Assembly (NCBI GenBank): GCA_963921795.1
Contig: OY997649.1
Location: 62,842,527 to 62,906,526, forward strand
DNA: 64,000 bases
Source of the DNA: Nannobrachium achirus
Lineage: Eukaryota; Chordata; Actinopteri; Myctophiformes; Myctophidae
Reading direction: 5' to 3'
Shown here: piece by piece, positions 1 to 10,983 of the stretch
Position numbering within the stretch: the first letter of the stretch is position 1
Layout of the letters: each line of letters begins with the position of its first letter
Program-made: the position numbers and the translations under genes
Notes under the pieces: model-generated
Databases searched by the model: none
What the model saw: the letters and a program-made list of their open reading frames with translations, nothing else
Told to the model about the DNA's origin: nothing

Positions 1-2376
1 TTCAGCCGGGTCGGAATAGCCGATGCCATTTTATCGGATCAAGGCACATGTTTCATGTCTCGCGTCATCACCGAACTCTATAAATGGCTTAAAATAGATA
101 AAATAAAGACCTCTATCTTTCACCCGCAATCGGACGGATTAGTGGAACGCTTTAATAAAAGTTTAAAGCAGATGTTAAAAAAGTTGATAGATATAGATGG
201 CAAAGATTGGGATCGCTTGATTCCGCTGGTGTTGTTCGCCATACGGGAGGTGCCTCAAGCGTCTACGGGGTACTCCCCGTTTGAATTGCTATATGGACGG
301 CAGCCACGGGGGCTGTTGGATATAGCAAAGGAAACATGGGAAAGCCAACCTTCCCCACATCGTTCTGTCATTGACCATGTTGAACAATTACAGGAGAGAG
401 CCAAGAAGATCTGGCCGCTCGTTCGTGAACACATGGAACAAGCGCAGCGCGCCCAGTGCAGGGTGTACAACCGAGGCGCCACGCTGCGGAGCTTTGAGGT
501 GGGCGAAAAAGTGCTGGTGCTCATTCCCACGAGCGAATGTAAATTTCTCGCAAAATGGCAAGGGCCATACGAAATTATGGAGAAACTGGGCCCGGTCAAC
601 TACCGCGTGCGCCAAATAGGGCGGCGGAAAACTATGCAAATTTACCATATTAATCTGCTGAAAAAGTGGCACGTTGTGCCTCCTGTCGCTCTCCCGGCCC
701 TACTAACCACTCTCTCCTCTCAGAACCCGCCTCCAGTCCCTATTGGAGAGGAACTGTCCCCAGCTCAGGTGCAAGATATACGTGAGCTTCTGAGCAGGAA
801 TGCGGACCGGTTCTCAGAACTGCCGGGCCGTACCCACGCTATTGCGCACGACATCCAAACAACCCCGGGGAAAATAGTGAGACAACGTCCGTACCGTATC
901 CCAGAGGCCCGGCGAGGAGCTGTAAAAGAGGAGGTAACAAATATGCTACAACTGGGAATTATAGAGGAGTCACACAGTGCCTGGTCGAGTCCCATTGTGC
1001 TGGTCCCCAAGCCGGACGGCACAATCCGGTTCTGCAATGATTTCCGTAAATTAAATGAGATTTCAAATTTTGATGCTTACCCCATGCCCCGGGTAGATGA
1101 ATTAATCGAGCGGCTGGGCCCCGCTCAATTTGTAAGCACCCTCGATTTGACAAAAGGCTATTGGCAAGTGCCCCTTACAAAAGAAACCAAAGAGAAAACA
1201 GCCTTCTCTACCCCTGAAGGGCTGTTCCAATATACTGTCTTACCGTTCGGGGTACACGGTGCCCCCGCAACATTTCAGAGACTCATGGACCGAGTATTAA
1301 GGCCCCATCATCTCTATGCCGCCGCATATTTAGATGACATTGTGATCCACAGCAGCACCTGGGAGAATCACCTCCATCACATCGAAGCAGTCCTGGGAGC
1401 TCTCCGACGAGCGGGTCTGACCGCCAACGCCAAGAAGTGCCGGATAGGTCTGTATGAGGCCGAATATTTGGGTTTCACTATTGGGCGCGGGTGCGTAAAA
1501 CCCCAATTACGCAAAGTGGAGCGTATACGCGAGTGGCCCAAACCCGTCAGCAAGAAGCAGTTAAAGTCATTCTTGGGAATCATGTCCTACTATAACAAGT
1601 TCATAAATAACTATGCTACCCTTGCAGCTCCCTTGTACGAGATGACCCGACAAAGTCGGCCCAATATGCTGCGCTGGACAGAGGAGACCGAGGCCGTGTT
1701 CCGAGGCCTCAAACTGAAGCTCTGCGATGAGCCGGTCCTAAAAACCCCGGACTTCGGTAAGAATTTTCTACTCCACACCGACGCCTCGAACACAGGCCTC
1801 GGGGCCGTGCTCTCGCAAGTCATTGATGACGAAGAGCACCCAATAGTCTTCATTAGCAGAAAGCTCTTAAAGCATGAACTTAATTATGCAACGATAGAGA
1901 AAGAGGCTCTTGCTATTAAGTGGGCCATACACCACCTACGCTATTATTTGTGGGGAAGGCGTTTCACTCTCATAACGGACCACGCACCATTGAAATGGAT
2001 GGCTAAAAGTAAGGACACTAATAAGAGAATAACACGTTGGTTTCTGGAGTTGCAGGATTACAACTTTGAGGTGGAGCATAAACCAGGGAAGGATATTCCC
2101 CATGCCGATGCCCTGTCCAGGCTCTATGAGGAAGAGCGGCAAGTTTGCGAACCAGTAGCAAACTTAAGGGGGGGGATGTGTGGTGGTTCGTTCGGACACC
2201 GCCCGCCAGGTAGGCCCTGCATGTCAAAGAAGCGCACCCTGGATGGGAGAGCGAGCCCTAGCAGACCAACACACTGTGTGGGCCAAGTGATTGACGGGCG
2301 TTACCTGCCGGCCCACACGCTTCATCAGGCACAAGCGTATGCACCTGTGGGCCCCACCCAACACAGGGGTGCATAA
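1..2376 (+). CDS. pol: Retrotransposon pol: integrase C-terminal half, reverse transcriptase, RNase H
   Basis: Frame +1 is open from position 1 to the TAA at 2374-2376 (791 residues); the internal ATG at 55 is not the start. Integrase: the second catalytic Asp is in SDQG (codon 37-39) and the Glu is in GLVERF (codon 145-147), exactly 35 residues apart, as in D,D-35-E integrases. An SH3-like C-terminal domain follows (GPYEIMEKLGPVNYRV, about 570-610). Reverse transcriptase spans roughly 840-1620, with catalytic YLDD at 1327-1338. RNase H spans roughly 1765-2120 (HTDAS, EKEALAI, TDHAPL). The frame runs about 200 bp into the LTR before stopping. No frameshift or stop is seen in the portion present. 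Confidence 0.9.
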   Translation, partial: FSRVGIADAILSDQGTCFMSRVITELYKWLKIDKIKTSIFHPQSDGLVERFNKSLKQMLKKLIDIDGKDWDRLIPLVLFAIREVPQASTGYSPFELLYGRQPRGLLDIAKETWESQPSPHRSVIDHVEQLQERAKKIWPLVREHMEQAQRAQCRVYNRGATLRSFEVGEKVLVLIPTSECKFLAKWQGPYEIMEKLGPVNYRVRQIGRRKTMQIYHINLLKKWHVVPPVALPALLTTLSSQNPPPVPIGEELSPAQVQDIRELLSRNADRFSELPGRTHAIAHDIQTTPGKIVRQRPYRIPEARRGAVKEEVTNMLQLGIIEESHSAWSSPIVLVPKPDGTIRFCNDFRKLNEISNFDAYPMPRVDELIERLGPAQFVSTLDLTKGYWQVPLTKETKEKTAFSTPEGLFQYTVLPFGVHGAPATFQRLMDRVLRPHHLYAAAYLDDIVIHSSTWENHLHHIEAVLGALRRAGLTANAKKCRIGLYEAEYLGFTIGRGCVKPQLRKVERIREWPKPVSKKQLKSFLGIMSYYNKFINNYATLAAPLYEMTRQSRPNMLRWTEETEAVFRGLKLKLCDEPVLKTPDFGKNFLLHTDASNTGLGAVLSQVIDDEEHPIVFISRKLLKHELNYATIEKEALAIKWAIHHLRYYLWGRRFTLITDHAPLKWMAKSKDTNKRITRWFLELQDYNFEVEHKPGKDIPHADALSRLYEEERQVCEPVANLRGGMCGGSFGHRPPGRPCMSKKRTLDGRASPSRPTHCVGQVIDGRYLPAHTLHQAQAYAPVGPTQHRGA
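2166..2176 (+). other. Polypurine tract of the retrotransposon
   Basis: A run of purines (AAGGGGGGGGA) lies directly before a TGTGTGG start of the presumed 3' LTR. This is the expected position of the plus-strand primer site. It lies inside the pol frame. Confidence 0.7.
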
Positions 2377-2853
2377 GTACTGAGCTCGCTCTCCCCTTCA
2401 GTCTGTGCTGGGAGTCTCTGACAAGCTGATCATGGGCAGACAGGCGGTAAGAGCCACCATATTTCCCTCTCCACCGCATGTTACTGTGTAAAGTGCATTA
2501 TAGTAATGTTCCTTCTACTCATTACTTCTAGGCATGGACTGGGAGCGGACTGACACTGAGGAGTGTGTACCTGGATCAATGAGGAGCGCAAACCTGACTC
2601 ACTGTGGAGTGTGTACCTATCACTGGAGAGTGTGTACTCGGCGAGCTGAGGAGAAGGACCTGGAAAAGGAGACCACAGCCTTACCTTCCGGACCCCCAGC
2701 GAGCCACCCCTATTCCTATTTTGTTGAGTATATCTCACTTCCCTTAAAACCTTACTAGTATCCGGAAATTCTCTGGCCCCAGGCCCATTATACCCCGTGT
2801 TCATTTTATTTAGAAGATAGAGAATTAGACGGATTTGTGTAAGAGCGGGCACC

Positions 2854-3060
2854 TACTCACCTATTACCTGTCACCTGTGGAAAAGAACTATACTCACCTA
2901 TTACCTGTCACCTGTGGAAAAGAACTATACTCACCTATTACCTATGGGAAAGAAATACTTTACCTGTCACCTGTAGAGAGGAACTATACTCACCTAGCGC
3001 CGGTGGGGAAGAGAGACTATACAATGGAATTATACTCGCCTGTTTCCTGTGGAGGGAAAC
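2854..3060 (+). repeat. Degenerating ~37-bp tandem repeat inside the LTR
   Basis: The motif ACTCACCTATTACCTGTCAC plus a GGAAAAGAACTAT tail repeats with a period near 37 bp. The first two copies are nearly identical and later copies decay to about 3060. Such arrays in LTRs often fall in the promoter region; a role here is not shown. Confidence 0.75.
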
Positions 3061-3236
3061 CCCTTTAAAGTAACTCTTACCTACCCCCCTGGCCGCCCCA
3101 CGAAGAGGAGAAACGACAGCCCCGTCCCGGGAAAACCTTGTGTTGATTTATTAAAAGACAATTTCAGTTATTCACATTTATGTTGTTCATTCATGCTACG
3201 TTGCATTACAATGCTGTTGTAAAATAAGAACTGTTC

Positions 3237-3242
3237 AATAAA
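3237..3242 (+). promoter_or_regulatory. Polyadenylation signal of the LTR
   Basis: AATAAA followed by a T/G-rich stretch (CTCTTGTGCCTTGGTTTGGG) fits a canonical cleavage and polyadenylation signal, and would end the retrotransposon transcript. Confidence 0.6.
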
Positions 3243-3434
3243 TGCCCGAGTTGGCAACACGGTCTTTGCTCTCTTGTGCCTTGGTTTGGGTTCAGTCTCC
3301 ACAATATACTATATGGGTAACTGGACCAATATACATCACTGGCCAGATGGCCAAGACATGGCGTGGCTTGTCGCCCTTAGGGGTCTTACTAGTTACTTTA
3401 ATAGGCCTAGAATTATTGAATGCTTTAACCAGTG

Positions 3435-3507
3435 AAAAATAGCAGATATGCAAGCTCACAGCGCGGCACCGAGTGCCGCGCTGCGAGCTTGTAGATCTGC
3501 TATTTTT
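3435..3507. repeat. Hairpin module (HPM), GCGCGGCAC core
   Basis: Left arm AAAAATAGCAGATATGCAAG and its inverse flank a GC-rich centre, GCGCGGCACCGAGTGCCGC. Near-perfect stem of roughly 34 bp. Confidence 0.85.
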
Positions 3508-3868
3508 GAAAAAGTTGTGAAAATGTGTGCAAATCTTTGATTATGTATTTTCAAAGCGAACGTTTGTAACTCAAATTTTGCTTCTGGGTGGTCCCTGGAA
3601 CTAAATATTTTGAGATGGGGGTCTGTGGCAAAATACATATAAGTTTGGGGGTCCTTCACATGAAAAGGTTTGAGAACCACTGACATAGTAGTCTCTCAAG
3701 AACAGATTAACTGAGCTCCAGTTAAGTGAAAAGGTCAAAAGGACCTTTTCTTTGACGATGGCTGGCCAGATTGCTGACATAGAAACATAGATTTTAAAAA
3801 AAAAATCTTAGAAGGATTCAAAAGACACTTATAGAATCGGGTCAAAATTCTAATTTTCACGATTCTTC

Positions 3869-3907
3869 AAAAAATAGCAGATCTACAAGCTCGCATCTGC
3901 TATTTTT
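3869..3907. repeat. HPM, centre deleted
   Basis: The outer stem AAAAATAGCAGAT / ATCTGCTATTTTT is kept but most of the inner stem is lost. It is the second hairpin of the Fam-G element. Confidence 0.75.
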
Positions 3908-3992
3908 CAATAGTTAAAGCATAAAATAATGATACACAATATAGTGTACCCGTTCTGAATGGGTTAAACCAGTTTGTGGCTCTGTGTTTTAC

Positions 3993-4143
3993 CTCGTAGA
4001 AGGGTTTGGGGTCGGTCCAGTGATGGCTCTCTGCGTCGTGGAGGATGCTGGTGGCACACACCTGGACGCAGTAGCTGGTCAGCTGCTCCCTGAGGGCCTC
4101 GGACGCCTCCCGGTACCTCTGGACGGGCAGCAGGGTCAGGGGT
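3993..4143 (-). CDS. KIAA0825: KIAA0825-like exon, most 3' exon in window
   Basis: 151 bp: one base completing a split codon plus 50 codons. The acceptor reads TTTGCAG (plus-strand 4144 onward) and the donor GAG|GTAAAA ends the exon in phase 0. The peptide runs from PLTLLPVQRYREASEALREQ to a C-terminal part with ILHDAESHHWTDPKPF. The last motif is the one I most strongly associate with the mid-to-C-terminal part of KIAA0825 proteins. The 1-base start matches the 2-base end of the exon at 12678-12955. The L2-type LINE tail begins almost at its acceptor. Confidence 0.85.
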
Positions 4144-4149
4144 CTGCAA

Positions 4150-4640
4150 ACAGCACAGGAACCCGTTCACTTAGATCAGCCAACACAGGGATGCTGACAG
4201 AACCCTCGCTAAAAACCCCAGGGCAAAAATCCACTCGTCCGAGACAGTTTGCCCTCCTGGCCCCCAAGTTGTGGAATAAACTCCCTGTCGCACTTAGAAC
4301 GACGGACTCAGTCGCTAGCTTTCGCCGTGGACTGAAGTGAAGACTCACCTTTTCAGACTCCACCTAAACCCATAGAACTACTGGAAAAATCAATGACCAT
4401 ACATGAAGCTAGTTAGCATTTGTTTTTTTAGGTTTTTAGAACTTTTTTCTTTAATGATTATATTGTGTTTTTTTCAAGAATAGATATCCATTTGCATTTG
4501 TTATATTGCTGTTGATGTACTGACATATTATCTTAAGGCTCGTCTGAGGACGACCTAGAGAGAGAGAGAGAGATGTTTTTATCTGCTTATTGTAAGTCGC
4601 TTTGGATTAAAAGCATCTGCTAAATGCCTAAACTGTATAC
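4150..4640 (+). mobile_element. 3' end of an L2/Maui-type LINE (degenerate)
   Basis: Plus-strand codons up to a TGA at 4338-4340 read FALLAPKLWNKLPVALRTTD followed by SVASFRRGLK, which resembles the extreme C-terminus of L2-clade reverse transcriptase proteins in fish. The downstream segment ends TTGTAAGTCGCTTTGGATTA, then AAAGCATCTGCTAAATG, the typical 3' tail of these LINEs and the SINEs that borrow it. The 5' part is missing, as in most dead-on-arrival copies. Confidence 0.75.
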
Positions 4641-4667
4641 TGTAAACTGTAACCGAGGACACATCAG

Positions 4668-5080
4668 GGATGGGACGATAGGAACATGTCATATCACGAT
4701 TATTGTGACAAAAAATAAATCGCGATTTACGACATTATCGCAAATACTCAAAATCCATTATCCTGTGGCGGAACATTAGCCAAAAGACATTTGATAGAGA
4801 GTGAAAAGAAGACTGTATAAAGTATGTATATTATAAGTACCTTTTTACCAATTATAGAGGGTTTAAGTGGTACCGGATATGCAGCTCTGCAAATAAAAGG
4901 TGAATTGATCCCAGTGCATGACGGAGGACTTGATTGAGTATTTTATCAGACAAAAGTGGAGAACATAACATTAAAGAATGTAGTACAGTACAATTTATCG
5001 TGACAATATCACGATGAATTAAATATCCACAATACGATTATCGTGAGTGTTTTTTATCACGATAAACGATAATGTAACTT
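4668..5080 (-). mobile_element. Fam-F element without hairpin module
   Basis: Starts CAGGGATGGGACGATA and contains repeated ATCGTGATA/TATCGTGA motifs like the copies at 38028-38405 and 51886-52180, in opposite orientation. The sequence GGAACATTAGCCAAAAGACA around 4770-4790 corresponds to the place where the other two copies carry HPM sequence, so it is an HPM-free paralogue. The far end fades into T-rich sequence near 5080. Confidence 0.65.
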
Positions 5081-5149
5081 TTTTTTTTTAAATACTTCAC
5101 ATAACATCCACACGTTGTCCGTTGCTCCCGGTGAGCAGGTTGGTGCCTT

Positions 5150-5280
5150 GCATGGTTTCCTCCGCCATCGCTGTATGAACGTACTGTATACATGTGTGAA
5201 TGGGTGAATGTAATGCACAATCTCTGTAAAACGCCTTGCATAAAAGCGCCATAAAAATGCACCATTTACCACAATTGTCT
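5150..5280 (+). mobile_element. LINE/SINE 3' tail fragment
   Basis: The stretch with GTGAATGGGTGAATGTAATG, CGCCTTGCATAAAAGCGCC and ATGCACCATTTACCA resembles the 3' tail common to RTE/Expander-type LINEs in fish. No coding part remains. Confidence 0.5.
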
Positions 5281-5538
5281 ATGGGGAGGACTTAATTGAC
5301 ACAACTAAATTGAGGAAAAGAAGAGGTACATAATTAATTATTTTGGTCACAATAATCATGATATGATATTTGCATTTGGTCCCATATCCCTAAACGCATG
5401 TGATATTAATTGAGACGCTAGCGACTGACCTGGCTAAGACATGGCTACCAAGCAGTCATATCTTATCTTGGCCATAACTGGGGCACTCATTCTTCAAGTT
5501 TCATTTTGTTTCTTGATTGACGCATATATGTTGGAAAG
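5281..5538. other. Intron, fragmentary repeat
   Basis: AT-rich sequence. A short stretch near 5335-5390 resembles the end of a Fam-F element (GTCACAATAATCATGATA and a final CATATCCCT). Nothing else is recognised. Confidence 0.4.
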
Positions 5539-6059
5539 CAGGGGCGTCAATTGGGTATGGCAGGGGTATGCAGCTGCCATACCCTGGGTCCAGGGGGGAA
5601 TATAAAAGTTACTTTTAAATATAAATCCATGAATGTGTCTTTGTCTATCTGTGCTGGTTATTATGTTGTTAAATTACAGTAAAATAACTACAAATGCAAA
5701 ATTTGACAAAATGGTCACTTTAACAAGCTATTATAATTATATTCTCCACACTTGCATCTTGACAAAATGGTAGCCTATATTCCCAGGTTCCGCAAGTCAG
5801 CTGCACAGGTGCAATGCATTATTGTTAATTGTGGCACGTTTCCTAACATGCCAAGTTTAGCTGCACTTGAAAAACCCGTTCAAGGCTGCCATATCCAGCC
5901 CAAGAAACCGTAGAAACCGAGGAAAAATAGAATGTACTTCTTAAAATAAATGTATCATGCCTGTTTCTAAGGTATGGCAACATGACTGGTGTCTTGCACG
6001 CGCGTGCAAGACACCAGTCATGTTGCCATACCTTAGCTTTTTCTAAACTGACGCCACTG
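5539..6059 (+). mobile_element. Fam-I hAT-like element with a 70-bp palindrome
   Basis: Ends CAGGGGCGTCAATTGGG and CTGACGCCACTG, flanked by an 8-bp target duplication with one mismatch (TTGGAAAG at 5531-5538, GTGGAAAG at 6060-6067). A second copy lies at about 14860-15299. No transposase frame, so non-autonomous. The palindrome at 5967-6036 is absent from the second copy. Confidence 0.8.
5967..6036. repeat. 70-bp perfect spacerless palindrome
   Basis: Thirty-five bases starting CTAAGGTATGGCAACATGAC are followed directly by their exact reverse complement, with the centre at GCACGC|GCGTGC (6001/6002). There is no mismatch and no loop. Confidence 0.95.
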
Positions 6060-6067
6060 GTGGAAAG

Positions 6068-6487
6068 TGGGTGAAGTGCTCTTCTTTTGAATTAGCCGAG
6101 AGCATGTGTTGTGGTGGGGGGCTGCTGGTGGGGTGGGTGGCATTTCAGGAGGCGTTGCAGACAGTAGGAGGCGGGGTTTACGAGCGGGGGGGGGGGGGGG
6201 GGGGGAGACATGCGCTACAGGTGTTGCAGTACCGGAGGCCGCTGCACAAGGGGTGCAGAGGGCATTGGGGGAGGGGGAAGGGGGGGGGGGGGGGTCCCCT
6301 GAAATGCCTTTTGAAGGGGACGGGGGCCAAAAGTTAAAGGCGTATATTATGGGGTCGATAAAACCACAATGTGGACGCCATTAGCACCTGTCAGTCACTG
6401 TTGGGGATAGAGCGAGAGGGGCGAGGTTGTGATGGTTTGGGACGTTGGAGGAGGAGGAGGAGGTACGATGGGGAGGAGGGGTACGTT
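6068..6487. other. G-rich intron stretch
   Basis: Purine-rich sequence with a long G run at about 6186-6204 and another at 6279-6293, plus GGA repeats near 6445-6480. No gene or named repeat recognised. The G runs could form quadruplexes and may be sequencing-sensitive. Confidence 0.6.
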
Positions 6488-6770
6488 CAGGGGTGTCGCA
6501 CCAAATTCTGGGCCCTGGCTACAAGGATTCACTGCGGACTGGGAACGCATTATTACGCATTATTTTGTGCTTTAACTATTGAAAAGTGTTTGAATATTTC
6601 AAATCCTTCTGAGGTTTAAAAAAAAAAAAAAAAAAAACTGTTTCCCATCTCAAAATATTTTGTTCCAGGGACACCCCCCAGAAGCAAAATTTGAGTTACA
6701 TAATGTTTGCTTAAAAAAATACATATATTATATTATATTCAAAGATTTGCACACATTTTCACTACTTTTC

Positions 6771-6822
6771 AAAAATAGCAGATCTACAAGCTCGCAGTGA
6801 GCTTGTAAATCTGCTATTTTTC
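6771..6822. repeat. HPM, short-stem version
   Basis: AAAAATAGCAGATCTACAAG, then a short AGTG-containing centre, then CTTGTAAATCTGCTATTTTT. Inside the Fam-H element. Confidence 0.85.
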
Positions 6823-6829
6823 CAATAGC

Positions 6830-7116
6830 TTAAAGGAGTAGTTCACCCCCAAAATGACTTTTTTTCTATTGATTACTCATGCCATGGCATGGAGAGTAGA
6901 GTTCAATAATATTTTTTGTTTTTTGTCACATTCCTAAGACAAAAATTTGATTCGAGTAAATTTACCCCCATTGATTCCGGAACGAATGGGGGTAAATTTA
7001 TTGTTATCACATTTTTGTCTTAGGAATGCGACAAAAAAATATTATTGAACTCTACTCTCCATGGCGTGAGTAATCAATAGCAAAAAAGTCATTTTGGGGG
7101 TGAACTACTCCTTTAA
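6830..7116. mobile_element. TTAA-flanked foldback MITE
   Basis: Starts TTAAAGGAGTAGTTCACCCC and ends with the inverse of that sequence. The arms pair almost throughout (about 130 bp each), including TCTACTCTCCATGGC. The TTAA duplication points to Kolobok or piggyBac-type transposition. The Fam-H copy near 20711 reads straight through this site, confirming a later nested insertion. Confidence 0.88.
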
Positions 7117-7169
7117 ATATAAAATAATTAGCCTCCCCCCCCCCGCTGTGACACCCCTGGGTACGTTGG

Positions 7170-7330
7170 CTGTTCAAGCTCACAGTGAGCTTGTAGATCG
7201 GCTATTTTTGTCTAAAGTTCTCAGAATATGGACGCTAGGGTCCAAGTGGTTAATATAAAAAAGGAGAAAAAATAATCTATCACTCAAAGATTTGGAGGAC
7301 CCCCTGTAGTAACTCTGTTGAAGACCCCTG
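7170..7330 (+). mobile_element. Fam-C element, right half with half HPM
   Basis: Begins in a partial hairpin (TTCAAGCTCACAGTGAGCTT) and continues into GGAGGACCCCCTGTAGTAAC and TTGAAGACCCCTG, the right end of Fam-C elements such as 22867-23305. The left half is missing. Confidence 0.7.
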
Positions 7331-7394
7331 GGTTATACAGATTTTAACATGCTGCTATTTCACTTCCCCTCTCAACCCTTGTTCACCTTTCATT

Positions 7395-7418
7395 CTCTCT
7401 GTTTCTCTCTCTCTCTCT

Positions 7419-7462
<44 letters not shown>
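7395..7462. repeat. (CT)n microsatellite
   Basis: Nearly pure CT repeats with two GT interruptions. Confidence 0.95.
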
Positions 7463-7465
<3 letters not shown>

Positions 7466-7904
7466 GGTGTCCTTTGGAGAGCGTTTTCCTAAACAGATGG
7501 TTATTTGGTTTTTTGTCAATTTAGAAAAAAAAAATGAATTTCAAGGACTCTCTCTTGGATCCTTTATGGGCATCTAAATCGCCCTTTACAATCTGTAACT
7601 TTGACAGTGTAACAAATGGAACCAAATGGACCCTAACGTGTACAAATAGAACCAAATGGACCCGTTCCATTTGTACAGTGTCAAGGGGAGACCTTCACGT
7701 TTCAAAGTTTGAGAACCAGCGCTCTCTCTCTCACTCTCTCTCTTTCTCTCTCTCCATCTGTGTTCACCTCTTGACCTTTCAGTTGGACCTGGCCCTGCCT
7801 GTGTTGCATCAGAGCTCCTGAACAGAATGTCTCCCACAGACATCCTCCATCCTGGGCCTTTACAGCTCCATTCTGCTGGCTTTTAGTATGTCTGGCACAC
7901 AGAG

Positions 7905-9903
<1,999 letters not shown>

Positions 9904-10108
9904 TAAAGGACCAACACTGTAAATCTGAATGACAAGAGGTTTGTGCGGGTCAGACTCAGGACGTTTAGTGTAAGCACTTGACCGGGGGGTTCAATCCCAC
10001 ATGCTATGAGAGGATGAAATGTTCTTACACAATATAATACTACCGAGGAATAAACACAATTACACCATGACCTTGATTTTCCTCATGCCTGATCTGATAA
10101 AAAGTAAA

Positions 10109-10139
<31 letters not shown>

Positions 10140-10352
10140 TAAATACAAATAATAAAAAGCTTTTAAATGCCTTTCATGTCTGTAAAATTGCCTTTCTGTG
10201 TAATGTCATTTGTAATGTGTGATAGGAATAGATACATGTTTCTATGAAGAAAAATGTGGACACAAACTAAATAAAAAAGAAATAATAACTTGACATAACT
10301 ATGACTAAATACGTATACTGACAATTTCATCACCAAATGCATTAAAATTTTA
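9904..10352. other. AT-rich intron
   Basis: Holds an AAT trinucleotide run at 10109-10137. Nothing else recognised. Confidence 0.5.
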
Positions 10353-10530
10353 GGGAGGGACCAGTGGAGAAGAGATTCAGCAGAACATAAGTCACCAAGG
10401 TTGCGCACACGAGTCACAGTCCAAAAATAGGTGATCTACAAGCTCGCGAGTCGCGACGCGTTGTGAGCTTGTAGATCGGCTATTTTCGGCATGCAGCAAA
10501 GTGAACATCTGCCATTTTGATGGCATCACA
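10353..10530 (-). mobile_element. Fam-J fragment with HPM
   Basis: AGGGAGGGACCAGTGGAGAA, then a hairpin, then GATGGCATCACAACC. This matches, in reverse orientation, the middle of the complete Fam-J element at 19124-19641. Both termini are missing. Confidence 0.6.
10423..10486. repeat. HPM inside Fam-J fragment
   Basis: AAAAATAGGTGATCTACAAG pairs with CTTGTAGATCGGCTATTTT around a GCGACGCG-rich centre. Confidence 0.85.
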
Positions 10531-10577
10531 ACCTTTTTTCCTTGATTTTGTATTTTGTGTGTAATACATGACAAAAT

Positions 10578-10974
10578 GGACTGACCTCATGCTTCCTTCA
10601 ATGCATGAGTAGTCCAAGTTGTTTCTTTTCACCTGACAGGGGGGATTTCCCCGGGATGGACGTAGCGCGTGGAAGGAACACGTTATTCCAAACAGTGCCT
10701 TTCCCCTCCATCAAGCGCCCCAGCTGGCCAGGGGGAGGCATTATTGAGACCAGGATTACTGCATGTTTTTGTAAGGGTATCAACCCTAGGAGACACGGGG
10801 AGAACATGCATACTCCACACAGAAAGGCCCCATCACCGACCCCACCTAGGGTGTGGGCGCTGATGATGCGGAGGGAGAAACACTCCCCCAGCACCCACAG
10901 CGTCCCCCGACGGGAATCGAACCCAGGACCTTCTAGCCGTGAGGCGAAGTGCTAACCACTGCGCCCGTGCCTCT
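10578..10974 (-). mobile_element. tRNA-derived SINE, 3' part incomplete
   Basis: Read on the minus strand, the head carries a B box (GGTTCGATTCC) near 10910-10925, preceded by an A-box-like GGCGCAGTGGTTAGC. The body includes GTGTGGAGTATGCATGTTCT, which resembles the conserved central domain of V-SINEs. Compared with the copy at 25158-25676 it lacks the 3' tail. The head abuts the minisatellite that begins at about 10984. The V-SINE assignment is from memory. Confidence 0.75.
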
Positions 10975-10983
10975 CAAAGACCC

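Larger units (their letters stand above)
1..3303 (+). mobile_element. Gmr1-like Ty3/gypsy LTR retrotransposon, 3' part
   Basis: An open pol frame runs from the window edge to 2376, followed by a purine tract and an LTR-like segment ending near 3303. The domain order is integrase, then reverse transcriptase, then RNase H. Ordinary Ty3/gypsy elements put integrase last; the order seen here is the hallmark of the Gmr1-like group of deuterostome gypsy elements. Gag, protease, the N-terminal part of integrase and the 5' LTR lie upstream of the window. The element sits on the plus strand, antisense to the host gene, in an intron. The intact frame suggests a fairly young insertion. Confidence 0.85.
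2177..3303 (+). repeat. 3' LTR of the Gmr1-like element
   Basis: The segment begins TGTGTGG after the polypurine tract and can be ended at CTCCACA (3303), giving TG...CA termini and about 1127 bp. It contains an internal tandem repeat and an AATAAA signal about 60 bp before the proposed end. The 5' LTR is outside the window, so the right boundary is inferred and not checked against a second copy. Confidence 0.6.
3398..3967 (-). mobile_element. Fam-G TTAA-flanked element carrying two hairpin modules
   Basis: About 570 bp between TTAA sites, with the right end reading TTCTGAATGGGTTAA. The same layout recurs near 40317, 41816 and 44311: hairpin near each end, then a middle reading GGTTCTCAAACCTTTTCATG followed by GGACCCC-type sequence. 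The TTAA target points to a Kolobok or piggyBac-type movement. Hairpins are at 3435-3507 and 3869-3907. Confidence 0.7.
6488..7159 (+). mobile_element. Fam-H hAT-like element with nested MITE and HPM
   Basis: Termini CAGGGGTGTCGCACC and GCTGTGACACCCCTG, flanked by a perfect 8-bp target duplication GGTACGTT (6480-6487 and 7160-7167). The interior shares GCTTTAACTATTGAAAA and GGACCCCC-type sequence with Fam-G. One HPM position (about 6561) has been lost and one remains (6771-6822). A TTAA-flanked foldback is nested at 6830-7116. Confidence 0.88.

Noticed and set aside
255-2227. Minus-strand frames under the retrotransposon pol
   Set aside because: Shadows of the coding frame with no motifs of their own.
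10900-10974. Possible tRNA gene (A and B boxes)
   Set aside because: Lies at the head of a dispersed SINE with no intact cloverleaf in sight; same for 25600-25676.
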